From positions 60,957-124,956 of the forward strand of contig CAZEBW010000002.1 of NCBI GenBank assembly GCA_964510205.1: a stretch of DNA of 64,000 nt. The letters are read 5' to 3'. The notes under the pieces were generated by a model. The model saw only the letters and a list, made by a program, of their open reading frames with translations. It searched no databases and was not told the origin of the DNA. Source of the stretch: CAZEBW01 sp964510205. Lineage in GTDB: Bacteria > Chloroflexota > Anaerolineae > VGOG01. Both the position numbers and the translations under genes were made by a program. How positions within the stretch are numbered: position 1 is the first letter of the stretch; each line of letters starts with the position of its first letter. Positions 25,443-33,750 of the stretch are shown here, in pieces.

Positions 25443-28250
25443 CTAATAACCTCTCAGGCGGTGCACGTCGTCAGGAGGCTGGAAAGAGCCATCGGCGACG
25501 AAGAATCCGTCCATGTTCACGGTTCCACCATCTGATCGGGAAATGAACCTGACCCTGTGCTTCCCCTGGTCCACGGGTCCCAAAAACAACCTCCGATACG
25601 CCCACTCCTCGGCCTCGTAACCCCAGCCCCCCGTCGGCGGCAGCCTCACGCTGGGACTCGTTCCAACCAATTGCTCATCGAGATGCACGTCCAGTGCAGC
25701 CCCCGTTGGCCCTTCACGGGCATAACGAACGAACAGGGCAGCAGAAGGCAGAGCCTGGGGGATGGACACCTCATATTCAGCGAAATCGCCTCTACTGCCT
25801 CCCCAGCCCATGCCCAGGCACTGGCCGTTCGAGGCCAGAGTTTTGAAGTCCCCTGCCCCAGCCCCTGCTTGGGACACGAACCCTTCCCCCTCCTGCCAGA
25901 CTTGGATCTTGTGAGGCAAGGCCTCGAAGCTCAATGCGTGCAAGGCGACGCTATCATTGCCATACAGCGGATCCAAGTGCTGATCCAAGAAATCATCCTG
26001 AAGTATCGTCAAACCTCGCTGCGTGTCCTCGATAAAGGCCCAGTTGATCAGAAAATGGGTGATACTCAGATCCTGCAAATGCCCCAATAACTCGCCGACG
26101 TTGCGAGATGCAACGATGCCTCCAGCTTCGAAAGAGAAAACGGGCACCAGAGTCCGATCGGACAGGTAGCGGAACTCCTCATTGAAGCACAGTATCTTGG
26201 CCTCGGGCGGCAAATTGCGATTGGCGTATTGAAAAACCTCATAGGAGCTCACGTGCCGAGAGAGGTAGTGCTCCCTGGATTCGATCCCCAGCACCACCTC
26301 GTAAGGGACTTGCCGGATGATTCCCGCGCTCCATCCCTCTTGCCAAAGGGGGTGAAAAAAAGGCAGGTTCAAGAAGAGGGTCATCCCCGTCACAGCCACC
26401 ACCTCGGCAGACAGCACCGCGTTTCGCCAGTTGTTCCCACCGACCAGGTTGCCAATAACGTAGCCGACGATGATGCTCAGAAACGGTAGGATGGGCATCA
26501 GATAGCGTATGATGGGAAAAGAGACCAACCACAAGACGAAGAAGAGGCCGCAGAACAAAAGCAGATATCTGATGACCTTATCTACCTTCACGACACTCAG
26601 GAAAGGTAGGAAGATCAAGAAAATGGGACCGATCACGCCGCGATATGCCTCCCCGTGGAAAGTCACGTTCCACGGAGATAGAATGTATTTGGTGAAGACA
26701 TTGTCTCCCATACCGAACTTAGCGCGGTCAAAAGTGGGGTTGATGGGAGGCATCAAGGGGCTTTTGAAGACATTGTTCAAAAGCGGATAGACTGGATTGC
26801 CGGTAAAGACATAATTCTTGATCAGCCAGGGCGAGACCATCAAGACCGGGATGACGGCGTAGGTCAAAATGGTTCTCAAAGCGCCCCGAACGTCCCGCTG
26901 GCCGGCAAAAGAGAGCTTCAGCAAAATGCCCACGACCAGGATGACCAGGCCGAAGACACCCAGGTATTTGGTCCCCATAGCCAGGCCACATAGGATGGCC
27001 GCCACAGCTAACCATCTGTCGCGCCGAGAATGCCACCAGTTGACTAGGGCAAAGATCTCCAGGGTGGTGAAGAACGTCGTGCCCAGGTCTATGTAAGCCG
27101 TGGTAGATGACCAGGCCACCATAGAAACGGTATAAAATATCGCTGCGGCCAACAGGCCCACCCTGCTGCTGAAGTGCTTTCTGCCAAAGCAGTACGTCGC
27201 TAACAAAGTGAGCACGCCCAGTGAGAAATGAATGAGCTTGGCCAGGATCGAATCGCGCAACAGCATCCCCAGGGTGAACAGCATTTCCATCCCCAGCGGG
27301 AAGGCGGTGCGGAATTCGTAGGGTATGTACACCAACCGGTGATTCTGGATATAGACTTTGGGAATGTACAGGTGATAGACTAGTGCATCCACCTCTATCT
27401 CAGGGGCCAAGGCGCCGATTAGGTTGATGAGCAAATAGATGGATACCAGCGAAATGAGCAGGATATCTGCCGCTCGCTTCTTCACTGAGAATCCCGAACC
27501 AAAGAATCCGCCGAGTCGCCTGAGGCAGCCAGAAACCAGGTTCTTGGCACCCTTCTCACCAACAACATCCACGAACCCGGACGTTTTCGAGGCTCCCACA
27601 GACTCTGTCGAGCGGAACACTTGGTCCAACGCCCAGGCCATTCCTAAGACGCCCAGAATCAACCAAGCCAACCAGGCATAAAGCAGCCCTAAGAGCGCTA
27701 ACGCTAACGTCGCATACGTCAACAGGCCCAATCCCAAAGCCGCCGAAAACAGGAACGCTTCCAGAGAAGAATCCGGCTTTGGTCCCAGGGCGTGGAACAG
27801 CTTCCGCCCGGCATAGGCGCTGAGCAGAACGATCATCAACAGGAGCGCCAAATTCAGACCGGCGTCCAACAGCCTGGGATAGTGGCGGAAAACCTGGCAG
27901 AGAAACCAAACCAAGCCGAGTATCAATCCCGCCGCCAACAGCGAAACCGCCAATCTCCCACGGTCTCCCAACCTGGCATCAGACAGAAGCGCTGCCAAAG
28001 CCGCCAGGCCGAAGTAAACGGCAAGAACCGTCAAAACCAGAAGCCCAACACCAGCGACTCCCAGGTTCATGTATCGAGGGGGAATGTTCCGCGCTGCGGC
28101 CCAGGGGTCCCTCAGTGCTGACCACAGCCTGGGATAGTGGTGGTAGAAGATCACGCCAACCCAAATCGAGAAGAGGAGTGTCAGGAGAATGGAGACGGAG
28201 GGCTTGCGGAAGTGCTTTTTCATCAACGCGGGAAGTCCTCCTCCCGTCAA
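25443..28250 (-). CDS. Large GT-C-like membrane protein with C-terminal CBM-like module
   Basis: 935 residues if the TTG at 28250 is used; it overlaps the upstream stop as TTGA. ATG 28223 is the alternative, and the nine residues between (TGGGLPAL) come from a repeat shared with 21603-21623. About 13 helices follow, with a catalytic-loop candidate GALAPEIEVDALVYHLYIPK. An external domain leads to the same beta module as 22782 and 23352 (CLGMGWGGSRGDFAEYEV, GGWGYEAEEWAY, VNMDGFFVAD). Member of a run of GT-C proteins in the glycan operon. Confidence 0.78.
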   Translation of the reverse strand: MTGGGLPALMKKHFRKPSVSILLTLLFSIWVGVIFYHHYPRLWSALRDPWAAARNIPPRYMNLGVAGVGLLVLTVLAVYFGLAALAALLSDARLGDRGRLAVSLLAAGLILGLVWFLCQVFRHYPRLLDAGLNLALLLMIVLLSAYAGRKLFHALGPKPDSSLEAFLFSAALGLGLLTYATLALALLGLLYAWLAWLILGVLGMAWALDQVFRSTESVGASKTSGFVDVVGEKGAKNLVSGCLRRLGGFFGSGFSVKKRAADILLISLVSIYLLINLIGALAPEIEVDALVYHLYIPKVYIQNHRLVYIPYEFRTAFPLGMEMLFTLGMLLRDSILAKLIHFSLGVLTLLATYCFGRKHFSSRVGLLAAAIFYTVSMVAWSSTTAYIDLGTTFFTTLEIFALVNWWHSRRDRWLAVAAILCGLAMGTKYLGVFGLVILVVGILLKLSFAGQRDVRGALRTILTYAVIPVLMVSPWLIKNYVFTGNPVYPLLNNVFKSPLMPPINPTFDRAKFGMGDNVFTKYILSPWNVTFHGEAYRGVIGPIFLIFLPFLSVVKVDKVIRYLLLFCGLFFVLWLVSFPIIRYLMPILPFLSIIVGYVIGNLVGGNNWRNAVLSAEVVAVTGMTLFLNLPFFHPLWQEGWSAGIIRQVPYEVVLGIESREHYLSRHVSSYEVFQYANRNLPPEAKILCFNEEFRYLSDRTLVPVFSFEAGGIVASRNVGELLGHLQDLSITHFLINWAFIEDTQRGLTILQDDFLDQHLDPLYGNDSVALHALSFEALPHKIQVWQEGEGFVSQAGAGAGDFKTLASNGQCLGMGWGGSRGDFAEYEVSIPQALPSAALFVRYAREGPTGAALDVHLDEQLVGTSPSVRLPPTGGWGYEAEEWAYRRLFLGPVDQGKHRVRFISRSDGGTVNMDGFFVADGSFQPPDDVHRLRGY

Positions 28251-28999
28251 TCCACTAGCCTATACTTGATCAAAGTAAGAAACGCTTGGAGCCCATCCTG
28301 CCACCTGATTTTCTTGCCCTCATCAGTAGTCCTGCCGCGATAAGAGATGGGGATTTCCACGATCTTGTGCCCTCTTTTCAGGACCTTGGCCGTGACCTCC
28401 GGGCAAAAATCAAAGCCCGTACACTTTAAGTCCAGGCTCTTCAGCAGATCCGCTTTGAAGACTTTGTAGCACGTTCCTTCGTCGGTGATCCAGTTGAAAA
28501 ACAGCAAGCTGGCCGTCAGGGCCAGGATTTTGTTGGCGACGTAGTTCCAGAAGTGCATGCGGGAAGGCCTCCTCCCCGTGATCTCTCCTAGGAATCTGGA
28601 GCCATAAACCACGCTGGCTCGACCCGCAACGATCGGTTCGATCAGCTTGGGGTAGTCGGCGGGATCGTACTCCAAATCCCCATCCTGGATGATGATGATA
28701 TCGCCGGTTACATGCTTCAGGGCGGTTCTAATGGCCGAGCCTTTGCCCAGATTCTGGGCATGATAGATCACTTTCACCTCATCGCCCGCTATTTGGCTCA
28801 GGATCTCACGCGTCCCATCGGAAGAGCAATCATCCACAATGATGATCTCCTTCGACAAGCCCGCCCTGAGGCCGCTCCGCTTACCCGTCGAAGGGCTCAG
28901 GATGCCATCTTTTTCGAGGTCCACCGCCCGCACCTGCCTCAGCACCTCTCTGATCGTATGCAACTCATTATGAACGGGCACGATGACCGATAGTTTCAA
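28247..28999 (-). CDS. GT2 glycosyltransferase (dolichyl-phosphate mannosyltransferase-like) with inserted repeat peptide
   Basis: 250 residues. VIVPVHNE, IIIVDDCSSDGTREIL, NLGKGSAIRTAL, IIIQDGDLEYDPADY (DxD) and VYGSRFLGE are diagnostic of DPM/GtrB-type enzymes, which charge polyprenyl phosphate and so feed the GT-C proteins next door. Between the first helix and the second beta strand, about 19 residues (DGILSPSTGKRSGLRAGLS) are extra. They are the translation of the TCGAC...CTCAGG repeat. No membrane helix at the C-terminus, unlike GtrB. Confidence 0.85.
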   Translation of the reverse strand: MKLSVIVPVHNELHTIREVLRQVRAVDLEKDGILSPSTGKRSGLRAGLSKEIIIVDDCSSDGTREILSQIAGDEVKVIYHAQNLGKGSAIRTALKHVTGDIIIIQDGDLEYDPADYPKLIEPIVAGRASVVYGSRFLGEITGRRPSRMHFWNYVANKILALTASLLFFNWITDEGTCYKVFKADLLKSLDLKCTGFDFCPEVTAKVLKRGHKIVEIPISYRGRTTDEGKKIRWQDGLQAFLTLIKYRLVD

Positions 29000-29029
29000 T
29001 TAACTAGCTCCACAACGGACTGATAGGAT

Positions 29030-29644
29030 TCAACGGACATACTGGAAGTGATCATGATACCAACGTTTGACAAGAAGCCAGCCCACGCAGCACAACAAGC
29101 GAATGAAGGCGAACGGCAGCAAGAGGAGATTGGCCAGCTTGGTCAGTAAGAGAACGAGGAAGTTCTGCTGCAGCGGAGCGTCTAGGAAGAACTTGTCCCG
29201 CAGGCGCCATTTGATGTGACCCCAGATGACGTGCCGGTGGCTGTAGTTCCACTCAAAGCTATCGGCGTTTTCGTTGTAGATGATCAGGCGGGGCGCTCGG
29301 CACAGAAAGGCCAGCGCTTTGAACTTGTTGTAGCGGCCCTCGTTCTCGTTGGTGAAGAGCGCTACTTTGCAGTCGTAGTCCCGCCGACGCAACTCCCACA
29401 ACTGACGGGCCAGAAAAAACCGGAGGTTGCTGTAGACGGCCACGCCGCTGAGGCCGGGATGCTGCGACAGTTCGTCCAGGATGTCTGGATCCGTCAACAC
29501 GGTGATTTCGCTGCGCGGGAATCTTTCCCCCAAGCTTTCCAACACCATCAACAGCTTGGGCAGCGACCCCGATCTCACAACCAGAATGCTCAACAACGGA
29601 CTAAAGGATTTAACGGACTTTGTCCCCTCGCTCCTTTGCTCCAC
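29030..29644 (-). CDS. Unknown glycan-locus protein, GT9-like region plus C-terminal membrane helix
   Basis: 204 residues. After a polar N-terminus the order LSILVVRSGSLPKLLMVLESL, ITVLTDPDILDEL and KVALFTNENEGRYNKFKALAFL resembles the first half of GT9-type enzymes (ADP-heptose transferases), but the second domain is missing. A hydrophobic stretch at about 160-190 would anchor it in the membrane. The N-terminus starts next to a GCTCCCCTGCTCCCTTGCTC repeat. Between a GT2 and a GT2-GT4 fusion; a role in glycan assembly is likely, chemistry unknown. Confidence 0.6.
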   Translation of the reverse strand: MEQRSEGTKSVKSFSPLLSILVVRSGSLPKLLMVLESLGERFPRSEITVLTDPDILDELSQHPGLSGVAVYSNLRFFLARQLWELRRRDYDCKVALFTNENEGRYNKFKALAFLCRAPRLIIYNENADSFEWNYSHRHVIWGHIKWRLRDKFFLDAPLQQNFLVLLLTKLANLLLLPFAFIRLLCCVGWLLVKRWYHDHFQYVR

Positions 29645-29676
29645 TGCTCTCTTGCTCCCCTGCTCCCTTGCTCTAT
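29625..29676. repeat. Tandem GCTCCCTTGCTCC repeat
   Basis: Units of TTGCTCC(A/C)CTGCTC; same family as 34982-35028, where it is read in the opposite sense inside the Wzt N-terminus. Confidence 0.75.
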
Positions 29677-29682
29677 GAAACT

Positions 29683-32247
29683 TCAGTGCTCTCTCTGAAA
29701 CTTGGCAGCTAATGCCTCATCGTACATCCGCTCGACCTGCTGGATGACGACGTCCCAATCGTACTTCTCCTCCACCTGTTTCCTGCCGCTTTGGCCCAGC
29801 TTCTCCCTCAGGGCCTTGTCCTTCAACAGCCGCACCGTGTGGGCCGCGAAGCCCTGCGCGTCATCAGCGATCAGAACGTTCTCGCCAGGTGTGCAGTCAA
29901 TGCCCTTGCTTCCCACGCTGGTGGTGACCACAGGCTTACCCATCCCCCAGGCCTCGAGTATCTTGACCCTCATGCCCGTCCCCAGCCACAGAGGCGCGAT
30001 ATACACCGAACTCCTAGCGATGTAGGGTTTGACATCCTCGACCCAACCGGTGACCACCACGTTGTCCATCTTGCCCAGACGGATGATCTCATCGGGAGGG
30101 CTGGAGCCAACGATGAAAAACTTCACTTCGGGGACCTCTTTTTTGATGAGCGGCAGAATCTCTCTGCAAAAGCGCAGAATCCCGTGCACGTTGGGAGAAT
30201 GTCTGAAGTAGCCGATGAAGACCAAGCTGTGGGGCTCCTGCGGAACGTCCTGGGGCTGGAAAGAGACGCTATCTATGGCCATGGGGACGATGCCAACATC
30301 CAGCGTGGGATCGAAAGCTAGCAGTTCTCTTTTGTCGGAATCGGTGAGAGCGATGACCTTGTCAAACTGGCGACAGGCCTTTAATTCGTAGTCAATCATC
30401 ATCAGCCAACCCATGAGGGCTCTGTATTTCTTCCAGGAGAAGGGGTGGCTCTGGAAGGCCCGCCGGTGCGTGGCAAAGGCTACTTCGTGCTCCGTCAGCA
30501 AAGTGCAAGACCGCTTTGTGTCGGGCACGTATTGCGCCATTTGGGTATATTCGATCTGCACGATGTCAAAATCCCTCTCCGAGAGCAAGCGATGGATCTC
30601 AGCTCGCATGCGGGAGGAATTGAACTCGCTCACGACGAACGGCTCCAGCACCAGGGGACTGCGTCTCCGATAGGGCGGCTTGCGATGGATGGCCACCACT
30701 TCCTGACAGTGTTTCTCCAGCGCCGGAACGTACTTGAGTTCGCTTTCTTTGTCCACAAACGTGGCCACACTCACCCGATGCCGCTGGGCCAGCAGTTCGA
30801 TCATGGTGTACATCCTGCCCGCGCCGGCGTGGACGCCGACACAGGGGATGTAAGGGCAGATGAAGAGGATGTTTTTGGAGGTTGGAGGCCTGCCCTGAGC
30901 CCAGCCGAAGGGTTGGAGGTTGGAAGTTGGAAGTTGGAAGTTGGGGGTTGGAGGTTGGAATCTTTCCTTGTAGTGAAACAGGTCTGACGAGACGGCCAAT
31001 GCCTCTCGGTCGCTGAGTCGCTCCTTGCCTCTTGCCTCCTGCTTCCTGCTTGCTCTGCGCTTCCAAATCTTCCCCAACTGACTCACCGCTCCTCCAAAGG
31101 CAGCCAGATAAGTGAAGTTGCCCAGGCCATAATTCCACACCAGCCGGCCCAGGAGAACGAAGGGGTGGAGGAGAAGCAAGCCGGGATCGGTGAAGTTCTT
31201 CCACATGAAGAGAAGGTGATTTCTGTTAACGGCCCGGTGGGTAAAATCGGCGTCGTAGGCCCTGCCGATGGTGCCGCGGTGTTTATGATGCACGACGCTG
31301 CGCGGCTCATAGAGCACCCTCCATCCCCGCTTCCAGGCTCGGTAAGAAATGTCGGTGTCCTCCCAATAGAAGGGCTGAAAAAGCTCGTCGAATCCACCCA
31401 GGGCCAGGAACTTGCTCTTATCGAAGGCCGACGATCCTCCGCCGGCGTAGAGCACCGGGCGCCCCCCCCCCCATCCCCCCCCCTGCCAGGGGGGGGTAGG
31501 GGGGGGTGGCTCATCGTGAACGACCTGCAGAAAGCCCAGCTTCAAGAAGCCCCGCGTCTGGCCGGTCTCCTCGCGCCGCTTTTCAGCATCCCAAAAATGG
31601 ATCTGCGAGGCCACGGCGAAGGTGGCCTCATCACCAAATGCATCCAGCAGGGGCTGCAGGAACCCGCGCTCCACGATCATGTCGTTATTGAGAAAAACGA
31701 TGATCTCGTTTTGACTGGCTGCCGCACCGGCGTTGCAGCCGCCGGCGAATCCTCGATTTCTATCCAGCTCCAGCACCTTGACCTCGGGATGGTTGGCTTG
31801 GACAAACGGCACGCTGTCGTCGGCGCTGTGGTTGTCCACTACGATGATCTCGTGATCCCCCCCGTCGCTCCTCACCGCCGCCACGACGGAGGGCAGGCAC
31901 TGCTCCAACAGTTCGCGGCCGTTCCAGTTGGGGATGATGATGGTGGCGCTGTCGGTATTGAGCCTGCTTACCTCGAAGTCCCCGTCCGTATTGCGTATTG
32001 CGTATTGCGTATCACGTATTGCGTGTTGCGTGTTGCGTGTGAGGTAGCTGGCGATGTCGGCGATGAAAAGGGAGACCACGAGGCCAAAGGCCAGGGGGAT
32101 GACGAGTATCACGAACAGCGGGAAGGCGAGGACAAGCAGCACGCCTCTCAGCCAATCGGCCAGACGTGATGCCTGAAAAGTGCTGCGCCCTTCACGTTTC
32201 ACGCCTTCACGTTTCACGTCTTCACGTTTCACGTCTTCACGTTTCAC
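29683..32247 (-). CDS. Fused GT2-GT4 glycosyltransferase carrying at least four repeat families
   Basis: 854 residues, GTG start inside a repeat, overlapping the upstream gene by 11 nt. Residues 1-20 KREDVKRED (repeat); about 30-68 two membrane helices; about 70-88 RNTQHAIRDTQYAIRNT (repeat). GT2 domain about 98-360 (IIIPNWNGRE, VVDNHSADDS, FLNNDMIVE, YWEDTDISYRAWKRGW), interrupted by PPPPTPPWQGGGWGGG (repeat). Linker about 425-475 contains FQLPTSNLQPFGWAQGRP (two repeats). GT4 domain about 478-850 (CPYIPCVGVHAGAGRMY, VFIGYFRHSPNVHG, LWLGTGMRVKILEAWGMGKPVV). Two transferases in one chain suggest sequential sugar additions. Confidence 0.85.
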   Translation of the reverse strand: MKREDVKREDVKREGVKREGRSTFQASRLADWLRGVLLVLAFPLFVILVIPLAFGLVVSLFIADIASYLTRNTQHAIRDTQYAIRNTDGDFEVSRLNTDSATIIIPNWNGRELLEQCLPSVVAAVRSDGGDHEIIVVDNHSADDSVPFVQANHPEVKVLELDRNRGFAGGCNAGAAASQNEIIVFLNNDMIVERGFLQPLLDAFGDEATFAVASQIHFWDAEKRREETGQTRGFLKLGFLQVVHDEPPPPTPPWQGGGWGGGRPVLYAGGGSSAFDKSKFLALGGFDELFQPFYWEDTDISYRAWKRGWRVLYEPRSVVHHKHRGTIGRAYDADFTHRAVNRNHLLFMWKNFTDPGLLLLHPFVLLGRLVWNYGLGNFTYLAAFGGAVSQLGKIWKRRASRKQEARGKERLSDREALAVSSDLFHYKERFQPPTPNFQLPTSNLQPFGWAQGRPPTSKNILFICPYIPCVGVHAGAGRMYTMIELLAQRHRVSVATFVDKESELKYVPALEKHCQEVVAIHRKPPYRRRSPLVLEPFVVSEFNSSRMRAEIHRLLSERDFDIVQIEYTQMAQYVPDTKRSCTLLTEHEVAFATHRRAFQSHPFSWKKYRALMGWLMMIDYELKACRQFDKVIALTDSDKRELLAFDPTLDVGIVPMAIDSVSFQPQDVPQEPHSLVFIGYFRHSPNVHGILRFCREILPLIKKEVPEVKFFIVGSSPPDEIIRLGKMDNVVVTGWVEDVKPYIARSSVYIAPLWLGTGMRVKILEAWGMGKPVVTTSVGSKGIDCTPGENVLIADDAQGFAAHTVRLLKDKALREKLGQSGRKQVEEKYDWDVVIQQVERMYDEALAAKFQREH
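30877..30960. repeat. GGTTGGAAGTTGGAAG tandem repeat with embedded CCTGCCCTGAGC repeat, in coding sequence
   Basis: Interdomain linker of the GT2-GT4 fusion. GGCCTGCCCTGAGCCCAGCC sits between GGTTGGAGG and GGTTGGAAGTTGG units. Confidence 0.85.
31459..31508. repeat. Poly-C/poly-G palindromic repeat in coding sequence
   Basis: A run of C8-10 with CCATC, then CTGCCAGG and runs of G7. Translated on the minus strand as PPPPTPPWQGGGWGGG within the GT2 domain. The homopolymer runs make frameshifts, natural or sequencing, likely here. Confidence 0.8.
31985..32041. repeat. GTATTGCGTATTGCG tandem repeat in coding sequence
   Basis: About seven units of (C)GTATTGCGTATTG; translated as RNTQHAIRDTQYAIRNT. 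The same family at 33671-33745 is intergenic. Confidence 0.85.
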
Positions 32248-32251
32248 GTTT
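32188..32251. repeat. TTCACGTTTCACGTC tandem repeat supplying a start codon
   Basis: Four 15-18 bp units at the junction of 32237-33655 and 29683-32247. They encode the last residues of the former (KRET) and the first 20 of the latter, including its GTG. Confidence 0.85.
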
Positions 32252-33655
32252 GCCCCTCATAATAAACAACTTGTAAACCCAACTCTGTTTGATCCTGGTC
32301 AGCTCTTCGTCAAGCTGAAGCGCCCACTCCGTGCGTTCTTCGAACTCCGCTTGCAGCTTGTTGAGGTACTGATCCTTCTGCTCCAGCTCTTCCAGGAGCT
32401 GCAGCGCCCACTGGGTTTGTACCTCTAGCTCGTCCTGCAAGCTGACTATCCGCCGATCTTTCTCCTGCGCCTCATCTCGGAGCTGCAGCGCCCACTCCGT
32501 CCGCTCCTTTAGCTCGTCTTGAAGCCCCAGGCCCCAGTCCGTCCGCTCCTGCAGGTCGTCCTGCAGCTCAACGATGCGCCGCCCTTTCTGGCCCACCTCT
32601 TCTTGGAGCTTGGCAGCCCACGCCGTTCGCTGCTCAAGCTCATTCTGCAGTTCGACGATGCGGCTGGCCCTGGCCTCCAGTTCGTCCCTCAGCCCGAAGG
32701 CCCACGCCGTCCGCTCCTTGAATTCGCTTTGCAGCTTCTCAATGTACTGATCCTTCTCTTCGATCTCATCTCTGAGCCGAAACGCCCACTCTGTCCGCCC
32801 CTCAAGCTCGTCCTCCAGAGCGGCTATGCGCGGCTGTTCCAGCTTCAAGTTTAGCAACAAATCAGCCAGTTTCAGCTTGGTATCCGCCGAAGCGCCAGCC
32901 TCACGCCCCTGGTATCTACTCACGATGTGATCGCTATCCAAGCTATGCCGTTTGCTGGCCAAGATCACCGTTCGATAGCAGGGCTGGCGGTTGTCGCTGG
33001 CGTAGAGGTTCTGGTTGTAGAACCGGTTGATCATAGCCACCAGTTCCTCGGAGTCCGGCAGGGCCTGGACTGCGGGGAGGGCCATCATCATCACCAGCCA
33101 GTTGTACAGGTAACCGTTGGGGATTTCCAGGTGTTGAACGCCGCGCTGATCCAGGAAAGAGAGCACTTCATCAAGGCGAGGGAGTCCGTTGGCGAAATGC
33201 TCCTCCAGGGAATCGTTGGGGTGACCGAGTTTCTTGATGAAGAACTCATTGACGATCTGCTCGGCGAGAGCGACGTTTTGGTCCTCGAACGGCGCAGCCA
33301 GCACAACGTAGTCACTGCTGACTCGAAGCTGCTCCCCCAGGAATTCGGGCTTGTGGTCGGACGGAATATGCTCCAGGGTATCCACGCTAACCACCAAATC
33401 GAAAGCGCTATCCCTAAATGGCAGCCTGGCTCCATCGCCCTGAACGCAGTTCAGGTCCTCAGAAGGCAGTATGTCAACGATAAATACCTCGTCATCTGGC
33501 AGAAACTCCGCAAGCAACCCCGGACGACCGCCCACGTCCAGGATCCTCAAACGGTAGTCACTTCGCTGGCCACGGATCAGGCCCACGAGCTCTTCCACCA
33601 TCTTGTATCTTTGATATTGATCGAAAGGCAGTTCGAGTTTGTTCATTTCTCCCAA
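32237..33655 (-). CDS. SAM-dependent methyltransferase fused to a long repetitive coiled coil (possible glycan capping/ruler protein)
   Basis: 472 residues. Residues about 1-255 are a class I methyltransferase: ILDVGGRPGLLAEFLP (motif I), VDILPS, CVQGDGARLPF, FDLVVSVDTLEHIP. Residues about 262-455 form a continuous predicted coiled coil of about six 28-residue units (ERTEWALQLRDE ... RIVSLQDELE), four heptads each. Gene order Wzm-Wzt-methyltransferase/coiled coil parallels the E. coli O9a system, where WbdD caps the glycan and its coiled coil measures chain length. No kinase domain is visible. Ruler function is an inference from architecture and context. Confidence 0.82.
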   Translation of the reverse strand: MGEMNKLELPFDQYQRYKMVEELVGLIRGQRSDYRLRILDVGGRPGLLAEFLPDDEVFIVDILPSEDLNCVQGDGARLPFRDSAFDLVVSVDTLEHIPSDHKPEFLGEQLRVSSDYVVLAAPFEDQNVALAEQIVNEFFIKKLGHPNDSLEEHFANGLPRLDEVLSFLDQRGVQHLEIPNGYLYNWLVMMMALPAVQALPDSEELVAMINRFYNQNLYASDNRQPCYRTVILASKRHSLDSDHIVSRYQGREAGASADTKLKLADLLLNLKLEQPRIAALEDELEGRTEWAFRLRDEIEEKDQYIEKLQSEFKERTAWAFGLRDELEARASRIVELQNELEQRTAWAAKLQEEVGQKGRRIVELQDDLQERTDWGLGLQDELKERTEWALQLRDEAQEKDRRIVSLQDELEVQTQWALQLLEELEQKDQYLNKLQAEFEERTEWALQLDEELTRIKQSWVYKLFIMRGKRET

Positions 33656-33670
33656 ACCAGGATTGCTGTA

Positions 33671-33745
33671 GAGCGTATTGCGTATTGCGTATTGCGTATT
33701 CCGTTACGCACTACGCCGCTTCGCTTACGCACTACGCAATACGAA
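33671..33745. repeat. GTATTGCGTATTGCG tandem repeat, intergenic
   Basis: Units of GCGTATTGCGTATT, then inverted-looking ACGCACTACGCCGCTTCGC and ACTACGCAATACG. It fills the 95-nt gap between Wzt-like and methyltransferase genes. Confidence 0.85.
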
Positions 33746-33750
33746 ATACA

